Assembly: GCF_003987345.1 (NCBI RefSeq)
Contig: NZ_PIPP01000002.1
Span: 1-64,000 of the forward strand
Direction: 5' to 3'
Length of the DNA: 64,000 nucleotides
Source of the DNA: Aliidiomarina shirensis
GTDB lineage: Bacteria > Pseudomonadota > Gammaproteobacteria > Enterobacterales > Alteromonadaceae
Shown piece after piece: positions 8,471-19,271 of the stretch (the stretch's first letter is position 1; every line of letters begins with the position of its first letter). The position numbers were made by a program, and so were the translations under genes. The notes below the pieces were generated by a model, which was not told where the DNA came from, did no database searches, and saw only the letters and a list, made by a program, of their open reading frames with translations.

Positions 8471-11206
8471 ATGCAGCGAAAGGAATACAGCTTGAAAACA
8501 AAACCACGCTCTCGAATTTGGGTTTTATTGCATCATAGCTATTGGCTTTGGAATATCCTTGGCTGCGTTGCAATTCTGTTTATGCCTGCCCCTATTCCTG
8601 CCATTGTGGCCGTTATTCTGCTAATTATGGCCTTAATTTACGGCTGGCAAACATGGCGTGGCTATCGCGAAAGCACCTTAAATACAGGCTCGGCAAAACC
8701 CGAGTTTTTTTCTACTTCAAGTACGCAATTGCTGCAGCAAGTATTCAATGATCTTCCGAACCGGGTTTATTGGCGCGATAAAGATCTGCGTTTTGTTGGC
8801 GCGAACCCGGGATTTTTGCGTGATTTTGGCCTCTCATCGGTACAAGAGCTACATGGCTTAAGTGATGCTGATTTGCCGCTACTCGCGCAAAATCCTGAGT
8901 TGCGTGCCCGCGATGAACAAACCTTTATCCAGCAAATGCCTTCTTGCAATCAAGAAATGCGCATTCAACTTAACCTCAACGATGATTCGCTCGAGCACGT
9001 GCGCTGGGCCGAACATTCGAGTGTGCCGTTATACGATGAGTACGGCGAGATCATCGGGATTCTGGGTAGCTATTACGATATTTCCAGCATAAAGCGCGCA
9101 GCCGAAGAAATGTCTCGGGCCCGTGAAACCGCTGAAGAAGCGAGAGCCGCTGCTGAAACCGCGAACTTAGCCAAGAGCGATTTCCTCGCCAACATGAGCC
9201 ATGAAATTCGTACACCTATCAACGCAATTGTGGGGATGGCGAACTTAGCCTTAAAAACCGAGCTCACGGATAAACAAAAACGCTATGTGAAAGTAATTGA
9301 TTCTTCGTCGCAAGCCTTGCTTGGGGTTATTAATGATATTTTAGATTTCTCAAAAATCGAAGCCAATAAATTAACCATCGAACGTATTCCCTTTGATCTC
9401 GATGAGGTGCTTGGCACCTTGGCTGACATGTTCGCCTACAAAGCCTACGATAAAGGCTTAGAGTTCATCATTAACCTGCCCGCAAATATTCCTACGATGC
9501 TTATGGGCGACCCGCTGCGGCTACAACAGGTTCTTATCAATCTTGTTAGCAATGCCATAAAGTTCACCGACGACGGTGAAATTAATGTGTCCTGCACCTT
9601 GCTCGATCGCAGTGATGATAAAGTTTGGCTACGTATTGAAGTAAAAGATACCGGCCTTGGCATGACCGCCGAGCAAACCGCTAAGTTATTCCAAGCCTTT
9701 ACCCAAGCCGATACCTCAACCACCCGTAAGTTTGGTGGCACTGGATTAGGTTTAACGATTTCCCGTCGGCTCGTTACCCTGATGCAAGGTGATATTGGTG
9801 TAAGTAGCAGCCCTAATCAAGGCTCTAATTTCTTTATTGAGTTGGTATTACCGCTGCAAGAGAGCCAAGATAGTTCTCATCATCAGTTATTAATGTCGCA
9901 ATTGCGCCAAGTTCGCGTGCTCGCTGTCGATGACAACACCAGTACCCGTGAAATGCTAAAAGAAACCTTACGCTCCTATCAGATGGACGCATACACCTGC
10001 CATAGTGGCGAACAAGCCATTAAGCAGGTAATTGCAGCCGTTGAAGAAGGAACACCTTATCAACTCATGCTCATTGATTGGCGCCTACCGGGAATGGACG
10101 GCCTAAAACTAGTTGAACGTATTAAACAAAAAATTCCAGCCGAAAAACAACCGAAAATGATTCTCGCAACAGGTTATTATGCCGAAGAGTTGGCGGAAAA
10201 GGCTCGGCAAGTGGGTACCGATGATTTCATTACCAAGCCGTACACCACCGCAACCCTAGCGCGAGTAATGACCGGTGCTATGTTCGGCAGCCGTAAACAA
10301 CAAGCCGCAGAGGCAAATGCACAGAGTATTCCCGAGGGCCTGCAAGGCGCACCACTATTGGTTGTTGAAGACAACGAAATTAATCAACACGTAGCTCGTG
10401 AAATGCTCAACGGGCATGGTTTCAATGTTGATATTGCCGAGAACGGTGAAATTGCGGTTAGCATGGTGCAAGAAAACCAATACGCGATTGTATTGATGGA
10501 TATTCAAATGCCGGTAATGGATGGCTATCAAGCCGCTGAGCAAATTCGCCAATTCTACAGCTATCAGCAATTACCGATATTGGCCATGACGGCAAACGCG
10601 ATGAGTGGTGATGCCGAAAAATCGCTTGCGGCGGGCATGCAGGGCCATATCCCTAAACCCATTGATGAATCGCTGTTACTCGCGCAAATTAGTAAATGGG
10701 CTATTCCTGGCCCATACGAACATTGCGAGAAGCCAGCAGTAGAAGCGAAAACACCGGAAGCGCCGCACCGATACCCACAAATGCGTGGTATTCAGTTAGA
10801 GCAGGCGTTGAGCCGAATTAACCACAACGTTGAACTTTATACTAAATTGCTTGATCATTTAGTGAGTAGTTATCGCGGCAGTGCTATCAAAGTATCCGAG
10901 TTTATTAGCCGCGGTCAGCATGATAATGCACGTCGTTACTTTCATTCGTTGAAAGGTGCGGCAGCAAACTTAGGTTTAAAGGCGTTGGCCGACAAAGCAG
11001 CAAGTTTAGAGAATGCAGTAACCGAACGAGATGTGGGTTTAATTGCCGACCAAATCAGTGGCTTAGAAGCCTTGCTCGATCACGCTGAACAAGCCGCTCA
11101 AGATCTTCGTAGCTTGGAGGCGGATAACTTGGAAGCAGATAGCTTGGAAGCAGATAACTTGGAAACCGATACCACAGAAGCTAATTCGAAAGCACCACCG
11201 GAGTAA
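8471..11206 (+). CDS. Hybrid sensor histidine kinase (PAS-HisKA-HATPase-REC-REC-HPt)
   Basis: This is a phosphorelay sensor. In order: two membrane helices (about 17-58), a PAS domain (about 85-205), a coiled linker, HisKA with His244 in HEIRTP, HATPase with NAIKF, DTGLGM and GTGLGL, a receiver with Asp536 ([11 protein letters not shown]), a second receiver with Asp677 ([11 protein letters not shown]) and an HPt domain with His825 ([12 protein letters not shown]). The domain order resembles BarA/ArcB-type kinases, but the signal is unknown. A TTG at 8492 has AAGGA 7 bases upstream and may be the real start. The C-terminus ends in degenerate LEADN repeats. No cognate response regulator gene is adjacent. 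Confidence 0.93.
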   Translation: MQRKEYSLKTKPRSRIWVLLHHSYWLWNILGCVAILFMPAPIPAIVAVILLIMALIYGWQTWRGYRESTLNTGSAKPEFFSTSSTQLLQQVFNDLPNRVYWRDKDLRFVGANPGFLRDFGLSSVQELHGLSDADLPLLAQNPELRARDEQTFIQQMPSCNQEMRIQLNLNDDSLEHVRWAEHSSVPLYDEYGEIIGILGSYYDISSIKRAAEEMSRARETAEEARAAAETANLAKSDFLANMSHEIRTPINAIVGMANLALKTELTDKQKRYVKVIDSSSQALLGVINDILDFSKIEANKLTIERIPFDLDEVLGTLADMFAYKAYDKGLEFIINLPANIPTMLMGDPLRLQQVLINLVSNAIKFTDDGEINVSCTLLDRSDDKVWLRIEVKDTGLGMTAEQTAKLFQAFTQADTSTTRKFGGTGLGLTISRRLVTLMQGDIGVSSSPNQGSNFFIELVLPLQESQDSSHHQLLMSQLRQVRVLAVDDNTSTREMLKETLRSYQMDAYTCHSGEQAIKQVIAAVEEGTPYQLMLIDWRLPGMDGLKLVERIKQKIPAEKQPKMILATGYYAEELAEKARQVGTDDFITKPYTTATLARVMTGAMFGSRKQQAAEANAQSIPEGLQGAPLLVVEDNEINQHVAREMLNGHGFNVDIAENGEIAVSMVQENQYAIVLMDIQMPVMDGYQAAEQIRQFYSYQQLPILAMTANAMSGDAEKSLAAGMQGHIPKPIDESLLLAQISKWAIPGPYEHCEKPAVEAKTPEAPHRYPQMRGIQLEQALSRINHNVELYTKLLDHLVSSYRGSAIKVSEFISRGQHDNARRYFHSLKGAAANLGLKALADKAASLENAVTERDVGLIADQISGLEALLDHAEQAAQDLRSLEADNLEADSLEADNLETDTTEANSKAPPE
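11112..11170 (+). repeat. Degenerate 15-bp tandem repeat at the 3' end of the kinase gene
   Basis: About four units of the form AGCTTGGAAGCAGAT encode the five-residue repeat (S/N)LEAD. It lies after the HPt domain and gives an acidic tail. Confidence 0.8.
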
Positions 11207-11210
11207 TATT

Positions 11211-11384
11211 ATGATTCGATTTCTTTTCCTCATTCCCCTGTTGCTCTGCGTAATTTGGACACTCTATCTACAAATGCGCGGTCATCGAATTCGTGATGGC
11301 AAGCAAGGTTACATTTATATCATTGTCATTAGCGCCGTTATCGCCGCCTTTTATACAGTAATGCTCTGGCTCACCAACTTGTGA
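11211..11384 (+). CDS. Small membrane protein, 57 residues, unknown function
   Basis: I do not recognise this protein. It begins MIRFLFLIPLLLCVIWTLYL and has a second hydrophobic segment (YIYIIVISAVIAAFYTVMLWL) separated by a short basic, glycine-containing loop, so two membrane helices are predicted. GGAG lies 7 bases before the ATG, and the gene starts 4 bases after the kinase stop, so it is probably translated with the kinase. Its stop lies within the hairpin at 11360-11395. A link to the sensor kinase is suggested only by position. Confidence 0.7.
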   Translation: MIRFLFLIPLLLCVIWTLYLQMRGHRIRDGKQGYIYIIVISAVIAAFYTVMLWLTNL

Positions 11385-11395
11385 ACCAGAGCATT
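11360..11395 (+). terminator. Long hairpin at the end of the kinase operon
   Basis: AATGCTCTGG (11360-11369) pairs perfectly with CCAGAGCATT (11386-11395), with TCAC/GTGA pairing inside. No T-run follows, so it is only a possible terminator or mRNA 3' stabiliser. Confidence 0.4.
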
Positions 11396-11442
11396 ATCAG
11401 TACACGGTAAGCATACACCTAGCGCTTTATTGGTGTAATAGT

Positions 11443-12573
11443 TTATCCCGCTAATGCTAACAAAATACCTGCCGCTACCGCAGAACCAAGTACGCCAGCA
11501 ACGTTTGGCCCCATCGCATGCATTAATAAAAAGTTATGTTGGTTAGCGCGTAAGCCTTCTTGATTCACTACGCGCGCAGCCATTGGCACAGCCGATACAC
11601 CAGCCGCACCAATTAGCGGGTTAATTTCTTGCTTACTCACTAAGTTCATGAGCTTCGCCATCAAAACGCCAGCGGCGGTGCCCAAACAAAAAGCAAAAGC
11701 CCCGAGTAACAAAATACCTAAGGTTTGCACTGTTAAGAAGGAACCCGCTGTGAGCTGTGCACCTACGGCAAGCCCTAAGAAAATAGTGACTAAGTTAATA
11801 AGTTCGTTTTGCGCCGCTTTACTTAGGCGATCAACTACACCTGATTCACGCATTAAGTTACCAAAACAGAACATACCGATGAGTGGTGCCGCTGTTGGTA
11901 ACAATAAGAACGTGAGTATCAGTACCATTAATGGAAATAGTATCCTTGCCCGTTTTGACACTGGTTTCAGCTGCACCATTTTGATTTCACGTTCTTTTTT
12001 CGTGGTCAGCAAACGCATAATCGGAGGCTGCAATACCGGAACCAAAGCCATGTATGAATATGCGGCCACAGCAATAGCACCAAGCAGTTCAGGGGCTAAT
12101 TGTGATGACAAATAAATAGCGGTAGGGCCATCAGCACCACCAATAATGGCAATCGCCGCCGCTTGTTGAATGGTAAACTCAACTCCCGGCACTAAATTAA
12201 GCGCTACAGCCCCAACTAGGGTAGCGAAAATACCAAATTGTGCCGCAGCTCCGAGCAACAACATACGGGGATTCGCCAACAGCGCACTGAAATCGGTCAT
12301 CGCGCCCACGCCTAAAAATATCAGCAGTGGGAAGAGCCCTGTAGCAACACCTGAACTATACAGTGTGTATAAAACCCCACCAGCCTCATTCATTCCTGCT
12401 AGCGGGATATTGGTAAGTACGGCACCAAAGCCAATAGGCAATAACAACAACGGCTCAAATTTATGCACAATGGCCAGATAAATGAGCAATAGCCCAACAA
12501 CAATCATAACCAGAGCGCCAAACGACAACGACGCAATGCCAGTTGTGGCCCACAAGGTATTTAATGTTTCCAA
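11443..12573 (-). CDS. oadB: Oxaloacetate decarboxylase, beta subunit (sodium pump)
   Basis: OadB is the integral membrane subunit that decarboxylates carboxybiotin and couples this to sodium export. The 376-residue chain is highly hydrophobic and holds the conserved [35 protein letters not shown] region, whose Asp and Tyr/Ser residues line the ion path in the family, and a C-terminal [13 protein letters not shown] stretch. E. coli lacks this system, but Vibrio and other marine bacteria have it. It follows oadA with a 3-base gap. Confidence 0.95.
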   Translation of the reverse strand: METLNTLWATTGIASLSFGALVMIVVGLLLIYLAIVHKFEPLLLLPIGFGAVLTNIPLAGMNEAGGVLYTLYSSGVATGLFPLLIFLGVGAMTDFSALLANPRMLLLGAAAQFGIFATLVGAVALNLVPGVEFTIQQAAAIAIIGGADGPTAIYLSSQLAPELLGAIAVAAYSYMALVPVLQPPIMRLLTTKKEREIKMVQLKPVSKRARILFPLMVLILTFLLLPTAAPLIGMFCFGNLMRESGVVDRLSKAAQNELINLVTIFLGLAVGAQLTAGSFLTVQTLGILLLGAFAFCLGTAAGVLMAKLMNLVSKQEINPLIGAAGVSAVPMAARVVNQEGLRANQHNFLLMHAMGPNVAGVLGSAVAAGILLALAG

Positions 12574-12576
12574 AAC

Positions 12577-14385
12577 CTAGGCTCCTTGCAAGGTTAACAA
12601 CACATCACCGGAAATCACGCTATCGCCTTCACGCGCAGTAATTTCAGCTACCGTGCCAGCAATTTCAGAGCGTACTTCTGTTTCCATTTTCATGGCTTCC
12701 AAAATCACCACAACATCGCCCGCTTGCACCTTATCGCCAGGTTTCACTTGGTACTTCCAAAGATTACCCGATAATGGTGCGTTGATAGGCCGCGAATCGC
12801 CGCTTGCTGGTTTTTCAGAAGGTGCTGGAGCACTTTGCTGATCTTGCTCTTTTGCGGGTGCCTGAGCCTGTTCAGAAGCTTTTAAGCTTCCATCAGGCCC
12901 TACTTCTACAGAAAAGCACTCGCCTGAGATACAAACATCGTAGCGTTCAATGCTGTTATCACCGGTTTCCGATTTCCGTACCGGCTTTTCTTTTTCAGTA
13001 CCCGGTGCTGGTTCAAAAGCAGAAGCATCATCCCGGTTCTTCAAAAACTTCAAGCCCACTTGTGGAAATAGAGCGTAGGTGAGGACATCATCTACTTCTG
13101 CTTCGGCTAACCGAATATTGTCCGCTTTGGCTTTTTCTTGTAGCTCTTTAGTGAGGCTATCTAATTCATTGTCCAACAAATCAGCTGGTCGACAGGTAAT
13201 TGGCTCGGCGTCGCCTAACACGGTTTTTTGTAAATCAGCATTCACAGGCGCCGCGGTAGCGCCATATTCACCTTTCAAAACGCCCGCTGTTTCTTTACTA
13301 ACTGATTTATAGCGTTCGCCAGTGAGTACGTTCAAAACCGCCTGGGTGCCAACAATTTGCGAAGTTGGTGTTACTAATGGAATAAACCCAAGATCTTCAC
13401 GAACACGCGGAATTTCTTCCAGCACTTCATCAAACTTATCCAACGCTTTTTGTTCGCGCAGTTGGTTTTCCATATTGGTTAACATACCGCCGGGAACTTG
13501 TGCCAATAGAATGCGCGCATCAACACCTTTCAATGAGCCTTCAAAACGCGCATATTTCTTCCGCACATGGCGGAAATAGCCAGCAATTTCCTCGAGCGCC
13601 ACTAAATCTAAACCGGTATCGCGTTCCGAGCCCTCTACCATCGCCACCAAGGTTTCAGTAGCGCTGTGGCCGTAGGTCATACTCATTGAAGAAATAGCGG
13701 TATCCAGCATATCAATGCCAGCATCAATCGCTTTTTGATAGGTTGCGGTGCTTAATCCTGTTGTGGCATGGCATTGCATCGCCACCGGAATTTTTAAGTT
13801 GGCTTTTAGATCGGTAATGAGCGCTTCGGCTTCATACGGGCGTAACAAGCCAGCCATATCTTTAATGCATATTGAATGGCACCCCATCGCTTCCATCTCA
13901 AGCGCCATTGCTACCCAGCGTTCACGCGTATGTACTGGGCTCACCGTATACGACAACGTACCTTGCGCATGGCCATCATTGGCAATGGTTGCTTCAATCG
14001 CGGTTTTCAAATTGCGGACATCGTTCATCGCATCGAAAATACGGAAAACATCAACGCCGTTCACACGCGCACGTTCCACAAAACGCTTCACCACATCATC
14101 GGCATAATGGCGATAGCCTAGAAGATTCTGACCACGCAATAGCATTTGCTGGCGTGTATTTGGCATGGCTTTTTTAAGCTCACGTAAGCGTTCCCACGGA
14201 TCTTCACCCAAGTAACGAATACAAGAATCAAACGTGGCCCCGCCCCATGTCTCTAAAGACCAATAGCCAATTTTATCGAGCTTTTCCGCAATCGGTAGCA
14301 TATCGTCGATACGTAAACGGGTTGCCAGAAGTGACTGATGGGCATCGCGAAGTACCAGCTCGGTTAATAAAAGAGGTTTAGACAT
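12577..14385 (-). CDS. oadA: Oxaloacetate decarboxylase, alpha subunit (biotin-containing)
   Basis: OadA transfers the carboxyl group of oxaloacetate to biotin. The 602-residue protein has an N-terminal TIM-barrel carboxyltransferase domain ([17 protein letters not shown] at about 6-22, with metal-ligand motifs such as [10 protein letters not shown]), a central PYC/OADA domain, an Ala/Pro-rich linker (about 500-525) and a C-terminal biotinyl domain in which EAMKMET places the biotinylated lysine at 566. Its start is 3 bases after the oadG stop, consistent with a tightly coupled operon. Confidence 0.97.
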   Translation of the reverse strand: MSKPLLLTELVLRDAHQSLLATRLRIDDMLPIAEKLDKIGYWSLETWGGATFDSCIRYLGEDPWERLRELKKAMPNTRQQMLLRGQNLLGYRHYADDVVKRFVERARVNGVDVFRIFDAMNDVRNLKTAIEATIANDGHAQGTLSYTVSPVHTRERWVAMALEMEAMGCHSICIKDMAGLLRPYEAEALITDLKANLKIPVAMQCHATTGLSTATYQKAIDAGIDMLDTAISSMSMTYGHSATETLVAMVEGSERDTGLDLVALEEIAGYFRHVRKKYARFEGSLKGVDARILLAQVPGGMLTNMENQLREQKALDKFDEVLEEIPRVREDLGFIPLVTPTSQIVGTQAVLNVLTGERYKSVSKETAGVLKGEYGATAAPVNADLQKTVLGDAEPITCRPADLLDNELDSLTKELQEKAKADNIRLAEAEVDDVLTYALFPQVGLKFLKNRDDASAFEPAPGTEKEKPVRKSETGDNSIERYDVCISGECFSVEVGPDGSLKASEQAQAPAKEQDQQSAPAPSEKPASGDSRPINAPLSGNLWKYQVKPGDKVQAGDVVVILEAMKMETEVRSEIAGTVAEITAREGDSVISGDVLLTLQGA

Positions 14386-14388
14386 GAA

Positions 14389-14670
14389 TTACTCCTGTTG
14401 GTCCGCAGCGCTTCCTCGCGCCTGCCGATATTTTTGAACCGCAACGGTAACTGCAGCAAGCTTTGCTGCCGCAGAGGCATTATCTGAAGATGCAACGTTG
14501 GGTGTTTCTTTTGCTGGTGTTTGCGCATCCACACCGCCCTTCGGCGCTGTGATTTCTGGGCAGAGTTTGGTAAGTAGCCCTACAGCAAAAGTAAGAAGAA
14601 TCAGAAATATAAATACGCCCCCCATTCCGGCGAGCATAATTTCAAATGTATCAGCAAACAAATCAGACAT
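14389..14670 (-). CDS. oadG: Oxaloacetate decarboxylase, gamma subunit
   Basis: OadG anchors the alpha subunit to the membrane pump and helps assembly. The chain (93 residues from the chosen ATG, MSDLFADTFEIM) has one N-terminal membrane helix (GMGGVFIFLILLTFAVGLL) and a variable hydrophilic tail, as expected for the family. An in-frame TTG at 14688 would add six residues, but the ATG at 14670 has a GGGGC 5 bases upstream and fits the family better. It is the first gene of oadGAB. Confidence 0.88.
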   Translation of the reverse strand: MSDLFADTFEIMLAGMGGVFIFLILLTFAVGLLTKLCPEITAPKGGVDAQTPAKETPNVASSDNASAAAKLAAVTVAVQKYRQARGSAADQQE

Positions 14671-14825
14671 AGTACGCCCCAGCAACAAGTGCTTTATCGA
14701 CTAGCGTTTAAAATTGTTATGCAATTGTAAAGTGCGCACACAGGAAAGAAAAGGTCTAATCCCATGCAGAGCAGTGATAAGGGGTATAGCGAGAAGCAAT
14801 AAAGGATTGCAAAAGGGGGAATCAA

Positions 14826-14902
14826 TGGCGCGCTCGGGAGGATTCGAACCTCCGACCGCCTGGTTCGTAGCCAGGTACTCTATCCAGCTGAGCTACGAGC
14901 GC
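14826..14902 (-). tRNA. tRNA-Arg (anticodon ACG)
   Basis: This is a 77-base cloverleaf on the minus strand with a GCGCTCG/CGAGCGC acceptor stem, an ACG anticodon between CCTGG and CCAGG, GGTTCGAATCC in the T arm and an encoded CCA. The ACG anticodon is normally edited to ICG. It is identical in sequence to the next copy. Confidence 0.97.
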
Positions 14903-14966
14903 GTATTGATCCTATTGAACATGTTCTAACGAACATTATACACAAGTTGTTTGCAAAGTTTTGAAT

Positions 14967-15043
14967 TGGCGCGCTCGGGAGGATTCGAACCTCCGACCGC
15001 CTGGTTCGTAGCCAGGTACTCTATCCAGCTGAGCTACGAGCGC
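14967..15043 (-). tRNA. tRNA-Arg (anticodon ACG), second copy
   Basis: The same 77-base sequence as the copy at 14826-14902, including the encoded CCA. It lies 64 bases upstream of that copy in the direction of transcription and probably shares its transcript, starting before tRNA-Ser. Confidence 0.97.
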
Positions 15044-15126
15044 GTCACATAATGAATTCTAATAAAAAATAAATGCGTGTGTTACAACATGCTTCTAATT
15101 TTTAAAATGCATCATCTTTTCAAAAC

Positions 15127-15219
15127 TGGCGGTGAGGGAGGGATTCGAACCCTCGATAGGGCTATAAACCCTATACTCCCTTAGCAGGGGAGCGCCTTCA
15201 GCCGCTCGGCCACCTCACC
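15127..15219 (-). tRNA. tRNA-Ser (anticodon GCT)
   Basis: A 93-base class II tRNA with a long variable arm (TATAGGGTTTATAGCCCTAT region), a GCT anticodon in CTCCCCTGCTAAGGGAG and an encoded CCA. It is the first gene of a Ser-Arg-Arg cluster downstream of csrA, an arrangement also seen in other gammaproteobacteria. Confidence 0.97.
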
Positions 15220-15236
15220 GCAACTTGTGGGCACGA

Positions 15237-15264
15237 ATGATAGCGATTTGAGCGAGCATGTCAA
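15237..15264 (-). promoter_or_regulatory. Probable promoter of the tRNA-Ser/Arg cluster
   Basis: On the minus strand TTGACA (15259-15264) and TATCAT (15237-15242) are 16 bases apart, ending 18 bases before the tRNA-Ser 5' end. The -35 is perfect. Confidence 0.65.
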
Positions 15265-15360
15265 ACGCTTTTTTATCTTTACCCTACCGACTGCGGCATA
15301 TTTAAGCATTATGCCTAAATTTTACCACTTTTGTTGTCGTATTTAAGAAAATAACCAAAA

Positions 15361-15392
15361 GAAAAGCCGGCAGCGCCGGCTTCTTTTTCTTT
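15361..15392 (-). terminator. Intrinsic terminator after csrA
   Basis: AAGCCGGC (15364-15371) and GCCGGCTT (15375-15382) form a perfect stem with a 3-base loop. A run of T follows in the csrA direction (AAAA on the plus strand at 15362), and a T-rich stretch lies on the other side too. Confidence 0.8.
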
Positions 15393-15433
15393 ATCTTTTC
15401 TATAAAAAATTGTGAAAACTAGCCAACAAAAAC

Positions 15434-15622
15434 TTATTCGTTACTGGCAGAATCGTCTTTCTCAGCTTGGATTCGCATATAGATTTCTTCACGATGAACT
15501 GAAACATCTTTCGGAGCATTAACACCGATGCGTACTTGGTTTCCCTTTACGCCTAAGACAGTGACAGTGACGTCATCGCCTATCATTAATGTCTCTCCGA
15601 CACGTCGCGTTAAAATTAGCAT
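15434..15622 (-). CDS. csrA: Carbon storage regulator CsrA
   Basis: CsrA is an RNA-binding dimer that blocks or activates translation by binding GGA motifs. The 62-residue protein begins [18 protein letters not shown] and carries the RNA-contact residues of the family (Leu4 and Arg6-Arg7 at the start, and VHREEIY with Arg44). AAAGGAG lies 7 bases upstream of the ATG. It follows alaS, the usual gammaproteobacterial order, with a 344-base gap that leaves ample room for its own promoters. Confidence 0.97.
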   Translation of the reverse strand: MLILTRRVGETLMIGDDVTVTVLGVKGNQVRIGVNAPKDVSVHREEIYMRIQAEKDDSASNE

Positions 15623-15966
15623 CCATCTGCTCCTTTCAGGTTAGCTTCTCGTGCGACCCAACGTGACGCACTAAAACAGAAGCTTGGGCATAGTATCAAC
15701 TTCCCTACATTTCGCGATATGACAATCTTCATATTTAGCCGCAATTTTCCAAACTACCCTGTCGTTAAAGTAACTTAACTACGCTGGCTTAAACAGCTTA
15801 TCAATCAATCAACGAAATTCATTTCGTTTCCTGAATCAAGCTTAGCACAGCGCTTGAAATAATGTAGTAACCGCCCTCGATTGAGGCCTTTAATCCGAGA
15901 TCTTTACACGATTCTTCAGATAGTTGCGGTTACTGAAGCAAAATACACGCTAACTGGTGTAAGCGC
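15623..15966. other. csrA upstream region without a gene
   Basis: No coding frame with a credible start was found in this gap. It contains a perfect inverted repeat, AACGAAAT (15811-15818) and ATTTCGTT (15821-15828), about 190 bases before csrA. By analogy with E. coli, csrA promoters would be expected here, but I could not assign convincing hexamers. Confidence 0.5.
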
Positions 15967-18573
15967 TTATGCTAAATTCGCACGCAACCACGCTAATGTT
16001 TCCACTAAAGCCTGCTCTAGATTCTCTGGCTCGGTGCCACCAGCTTGGGCCATATCAGGACGCCCACCGCCTTTACCACCTACCAGAGATGCAGCAACAT
16101 TAACTAACTCACCCGCTTTCACTTGGTTGGTTAAGCCCTTTGTCACGCCGGCGATCAAACTTACTTTCTCATCTTGGCGTAGACCTAAAACAACAACCCC
16201 TTCTCCAAGCCGGTTCTTCAAATCATCAACCATTTCACGTAGAGCTTTGGCTTCTGTATTGTGTACTTCCGCAACAATCACTTTAGCACCGTGAATATCC
16301 TGCGCCTGATCGATTAACGAAGCCCCCGCTTGGGCAGATGCTTGTTTCTGTAGTTCAGCAAGTTCTTTCTCAAGTTGCTTCTGCTTCCCTAACATTTGTT
16401 CTATACGATCGGCGAGCGCCGCGGGATCACTCTTTAACAAGCTCGCCGCTTCCATTAGTTTTTGCTGTTGCGCCAAATTATAAGCCACCGCGCCTGCGCC
16501 CGTTACTGCATCAATACGGCGCACACCTGAAGCAATGCCTGCTTCTGCAACAATGCGAAAACCACCAATATCACCGGTACGTTCAACATGGGTACCGCCA
16601 CAAAGTTCGAGTGAGTAATCACTCATTTGCACTACTCGCACATCATCCGCGTATTTCTCACCAAACAACGCCATCGCACCACGCGCTTTCGCTTCTTCAA
16701 TCGGCAATACATCAGTCGTTAACGGAACATTCAAACGAATTTGCTCATTTACTTGTGCTTCAATCGCTTGTAGTTCAGCCGATGTCACCGCTTTTGGATG
16801 CGCGAAATCAAAACGCAGCCGTTGTTCATTTACCAATGAACCCTTCTGCGCCACGTGTTCACCCAAAACATTGCGCAACGCAGCATGAATTAAATGAGTA
16901 GCCGAATGATTCCGGCGAATCGCCCAGCGGCGTTCGTCGTCAACCACCGCGAGTACGCTATCACCCACTTTTAACGTAACATCCGCAATACCGTGATGGC
17001 CAATGGCTTTACCAATGTATTGTGTATCGGTAACCGTATATACGGGTTCACCTGCAACCTCGAACACACCCACATCGCCTACTTGCCCGCCGCTTTCAGC
17101 ATAGAATGGTGAGCTACTCAGCACTACTATCCCTTCTTCGCCAGCGGCTAATTCCGTAACCGAATCGCCGTTCACAAAAATCTCGGCGATAGCCGATTCA
17201 CTTTCATAAGCGCTATAGCCTGCAAACTCGGAAACTACATCAGATTTTAGGCGCTCGTTATAATCGGCACCAAATTGCGAGGCTTGCTGTGCCCGTGCTC
17301 GCTGCTCAGCCATCGCTTTATCAAAGCCAGCCTGATCTAAACCAAAGCCGCGCTCGCGCAAAATATCAGCGGTAAGATCGTATGGAAAACCATAGGTATC
17401 GTAGAGTTTAAAGGCCACATCACCAGCCAAAGTGCCATTTTCCGGCAAGTTTGCCACTTCTTCTTCCAACAGGCTCATACCACGCTGGAGTGTGCGCGCA
17501 AATTGCTGTTCTTCTTGTAACAAGGCTTTTTCGATACGCTCTTGTGCACCAACCAATTCAGGGAATGCTTCTCCCATTAAATTAACTAGCTCGGTAACTA
17601 ATTTGTAGAAAAACGCTTGGTTCGCACCTAACTTCGAACCGTGGCGCACGGCACGCCGAATAATGCGGCGCAACACGTAGCCGCGGCCTTCATTTGAGGG
17701 CAACACACCATCGGCGATCAAGAATGAACACGAGCGAATATGATCCGCAATTACGCGCAGCGATTGCGCGGAAAGGTCGTCAGTACCCACAGCTTCGGCA
17801 GCGGCTTTGATTAACGCCACAAAAGTATCGGTTTCATAATTGGAATGAACATGCTGCAACACCGCAGCAATTCGCTCAAGGCCCATGCCGGTATCCACCG
17901 AAGGCTGAGGCAATGGCTCCATAGAACCATCGGCTTGGCGATTAAACTGCATGAAAACCAAGTTCCAGATTTCAATGTAGCGATCGCCATCTTCTTCAGG
18001 AGTACCTGGAGGTCCACCCCAAACTTCTTCACCGTGATCATAGAAAATTTCAGAACACGGCCCACATGGCCCGGTATCACCCATTTGCCAGAAGTTATCT
18101 TTGGCACCAATACGGCTTATCCGATCGTGCGGAACACCCATTTCATCGGCCCAGATATCGTAAGCTTCATCATCTTCTTCAAATACGGTAACCCAGAGCT
18201 TTTCTTTCGGCAGCTTTAACTCTTCGGTTAAAAAAGACCACGCATACTGAATAGCTTCGCGCTTAAAATAATCGCCAAAACTAAAGTTTCCGAGCATTTC
18301 AAAGAAGGTATGGTGGCGTGCGGTATACCCCACATTCTCTAGATCATTGTGTTTACCACCCGCACGCACACAACGCTGAGAACTCGTGGCGCGGGTATAA
18401 TTACGCTTATCCGTACCTAAAAACACATCTTTGAACGGCACCATTCCGGCATTCGTGAATAGTAAAGTTGCATCATTACCGGGAATCAACGAAGCACTTT
18501 GCACAACCTGATGGCCACGCTCAGCGAAGAAGTTCAAAAAAGCCGTACGGATTTCGGCACTTGTCATGCTCAT
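15967..18573 (-). CDS. alaS: Alanyl-tRNA synthetase
   Basis: AlaRS charges tRNA-Ala and clears mischarged Ser and Gly. Domains in order: a class II catalytic core (about 1-235, with the motif [15 protein letters not shown]), a tRNA-recognition helical domain, an editing domain with the zinc-binding [11 protein letters not shown] and [10 protein letters not shown], and a C-terminal DHHA1/C-Ala domain ending with [15 protein letters not shown]. The length of 868 is near E. coli (876). It lies downstream of recX and upstream of csrA on the same strand. Confidence 0.98.
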   Translation of the reverse strand: MSMTSAEIRTAFLNFFAERGHQVVQSASLIPGNDATLLFTNAGMVPFKDVFLGTDKRNYTRATSSQRCVRAGGKHNDLENVGYTARHHTFFEMLGNFSFGDYFKREAIQYAWSFLTEELKLPKEKLWVTVFEEDDEAYDIWADEMGVPHDRISRIGAKDNFWQMGDTGPCGPCSEIFYDHGEEVWGGPPGTPEEDGDRYIEIWNLVFMQFNRQADGSMEPLPQPSVDTGMGLERIAAVLQHVHSNYETDTFVALIKAAAEAVGTDDLSAQSLRVIADHIRSCSFLIADGVLPSNEGRGYVLRRIIRRAVRHGSKLGANQAFFYKLVTELVNLMGEAFPELVGAQERIEKALLQEEQQFARTLQRGMSLLEEEVANLPENGTLAGDVAFKLYDTYGFPYDLTADILRERGFGLDQAGFDKAMAEQRARAQQASQFGADYNERLKSDVVSEFAGYSAYESESAIAEIFVNGDSVTELAAGEEGIVVLSSSPFYAESGGQVGDVGVFEVAGEPVYTVTDTQYIGKAIGHHGIADVTLKVGDSVLAVVDDERRWAIRRNHSATHLIHAALRNVLGEHVAQKGSLVNEQRLRFDFAHPKAVTSAELQAIEAQVNEQIRLNVPLTTDVLPIEEAKARGAMALFGEKYADDVRVVQMSDYSLELCGGTHVERTGDIGGFRIVAEAGIASGVRRIDAVTGAGAVAYNLAQQQKLMEAASLLKSDPAALADRIEQMLGKQKQLEKELAELQKQASAQAGASLIDQAQDIHGAKVIVAEVHNTEAKALREMVDDLKNRLGEGVVVLGLRQDEKVSLIAGVTKGLTNQVKAGELVNVAASLVGGKGGGRPDMAQAGGTEPENLEQALVETLAWLRANLA

Positions 18574-18711
18574 AAATACTATCCTGCCTTGAGTTCGTAT
18601 CTAACGATTAATGATATAGATTTTTAATCAGGTTCGTTCGCATGCAACCCGTGTGTAAAAAGGTGCATCGAACAGAAGAAAATAAAGGCGGTAGATTATC
18701 ACAGCGAGGGC

Positions 18712-19221
18712 TCAGAAAACAGCCACTTCGTCATCATCTTCTGCGGCTGAAATCGCCGCGTACACTTGCTCTGCAGTGAATCCGCGTTGCGCTAAGAATC
18801 GCTGCCGTTTTGCTTTTTCCTTCGGCTCCAATTGCTTGAAGCGCGCAGTTCTAGCAAAGCGTCGTTGGTATCGTTCTTTCGCCAGTTCACGCCAATCCGG
18901 CGCACTTTCTGCGAAAACAGTTTCAATTTCAATATCGGAAAGCCCTTTCTGGCTCATTTCCATACGAATGCGCAGTGGTCCGTAGCCTTGCTCTACCCGT
19001 TGTCGAAAAAAGCTAGCGGCAAAACGTTCGTCTGATTGCCATTGTCGCTCTTGTAAGCGATCTAAAACGCGTTTTACCGCATCTACAGCAAAGCCCTTGT
19101 GCTCAAGCTTACGCCGCAGTTCATACTCGCTATGTTCTCGGCGGCTTAAAAGATCCACGGCGCGGTGCTCAATCGCACTCTCATCGCTTGGATCTTTTGG
19201 CGGCTTCGGATATCGATTCAT
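18712..19221 (-). CDS. recX: Regulatory protein RecX
   Basis: RecX limits RecA filament growth. The 169-residue protein is made of repeated three-helix units, with the family signatures DLLSRREHSEYELRRKL (about 23-39) and GPLRIRMEMSQKGLSD, and ends with QRGFTAEQVYAAI. Its length is normal. Here it is followed by alaS as usual, but recA does not precede it: the upstream gene is a SIMPL-domain lipoprotein, so recX is uncoupled from recA in this genome. Confidence 0.9.
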   Translation of the reverse strand: MNRYPKPPKDPSDESAIEHRAVDLLSRREHSEYELRRKLEHKGFAVDAVKRVLDRLQERQWQSDERFAASFFRQRVEQGYGPLRIRMEMSQKGLSDIEIETVFAESAPDWRELAKERYQRRFARTARFKQLEPKEKAKRQRFLAQRGFTAEQVYAAISAAEDDDEVAVF

Positions 19222-19271
19222 TCTACTAGTCTTAGCTGCATCACAATAATTCAGTGCACCGAATCGGTATT

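Noticed and set aside
14704-14825. Small gene upstream of oadG
   Set aside because: A plus-strand frame continues through the tRNA-Arg sequence and has no ribosome site.
15881-16901. Plus-strand genes opposite the alaS end
   Set aside because: These open frames mirror conserved alaS codons and have no Shine-Dalgarno or recognisable domain.
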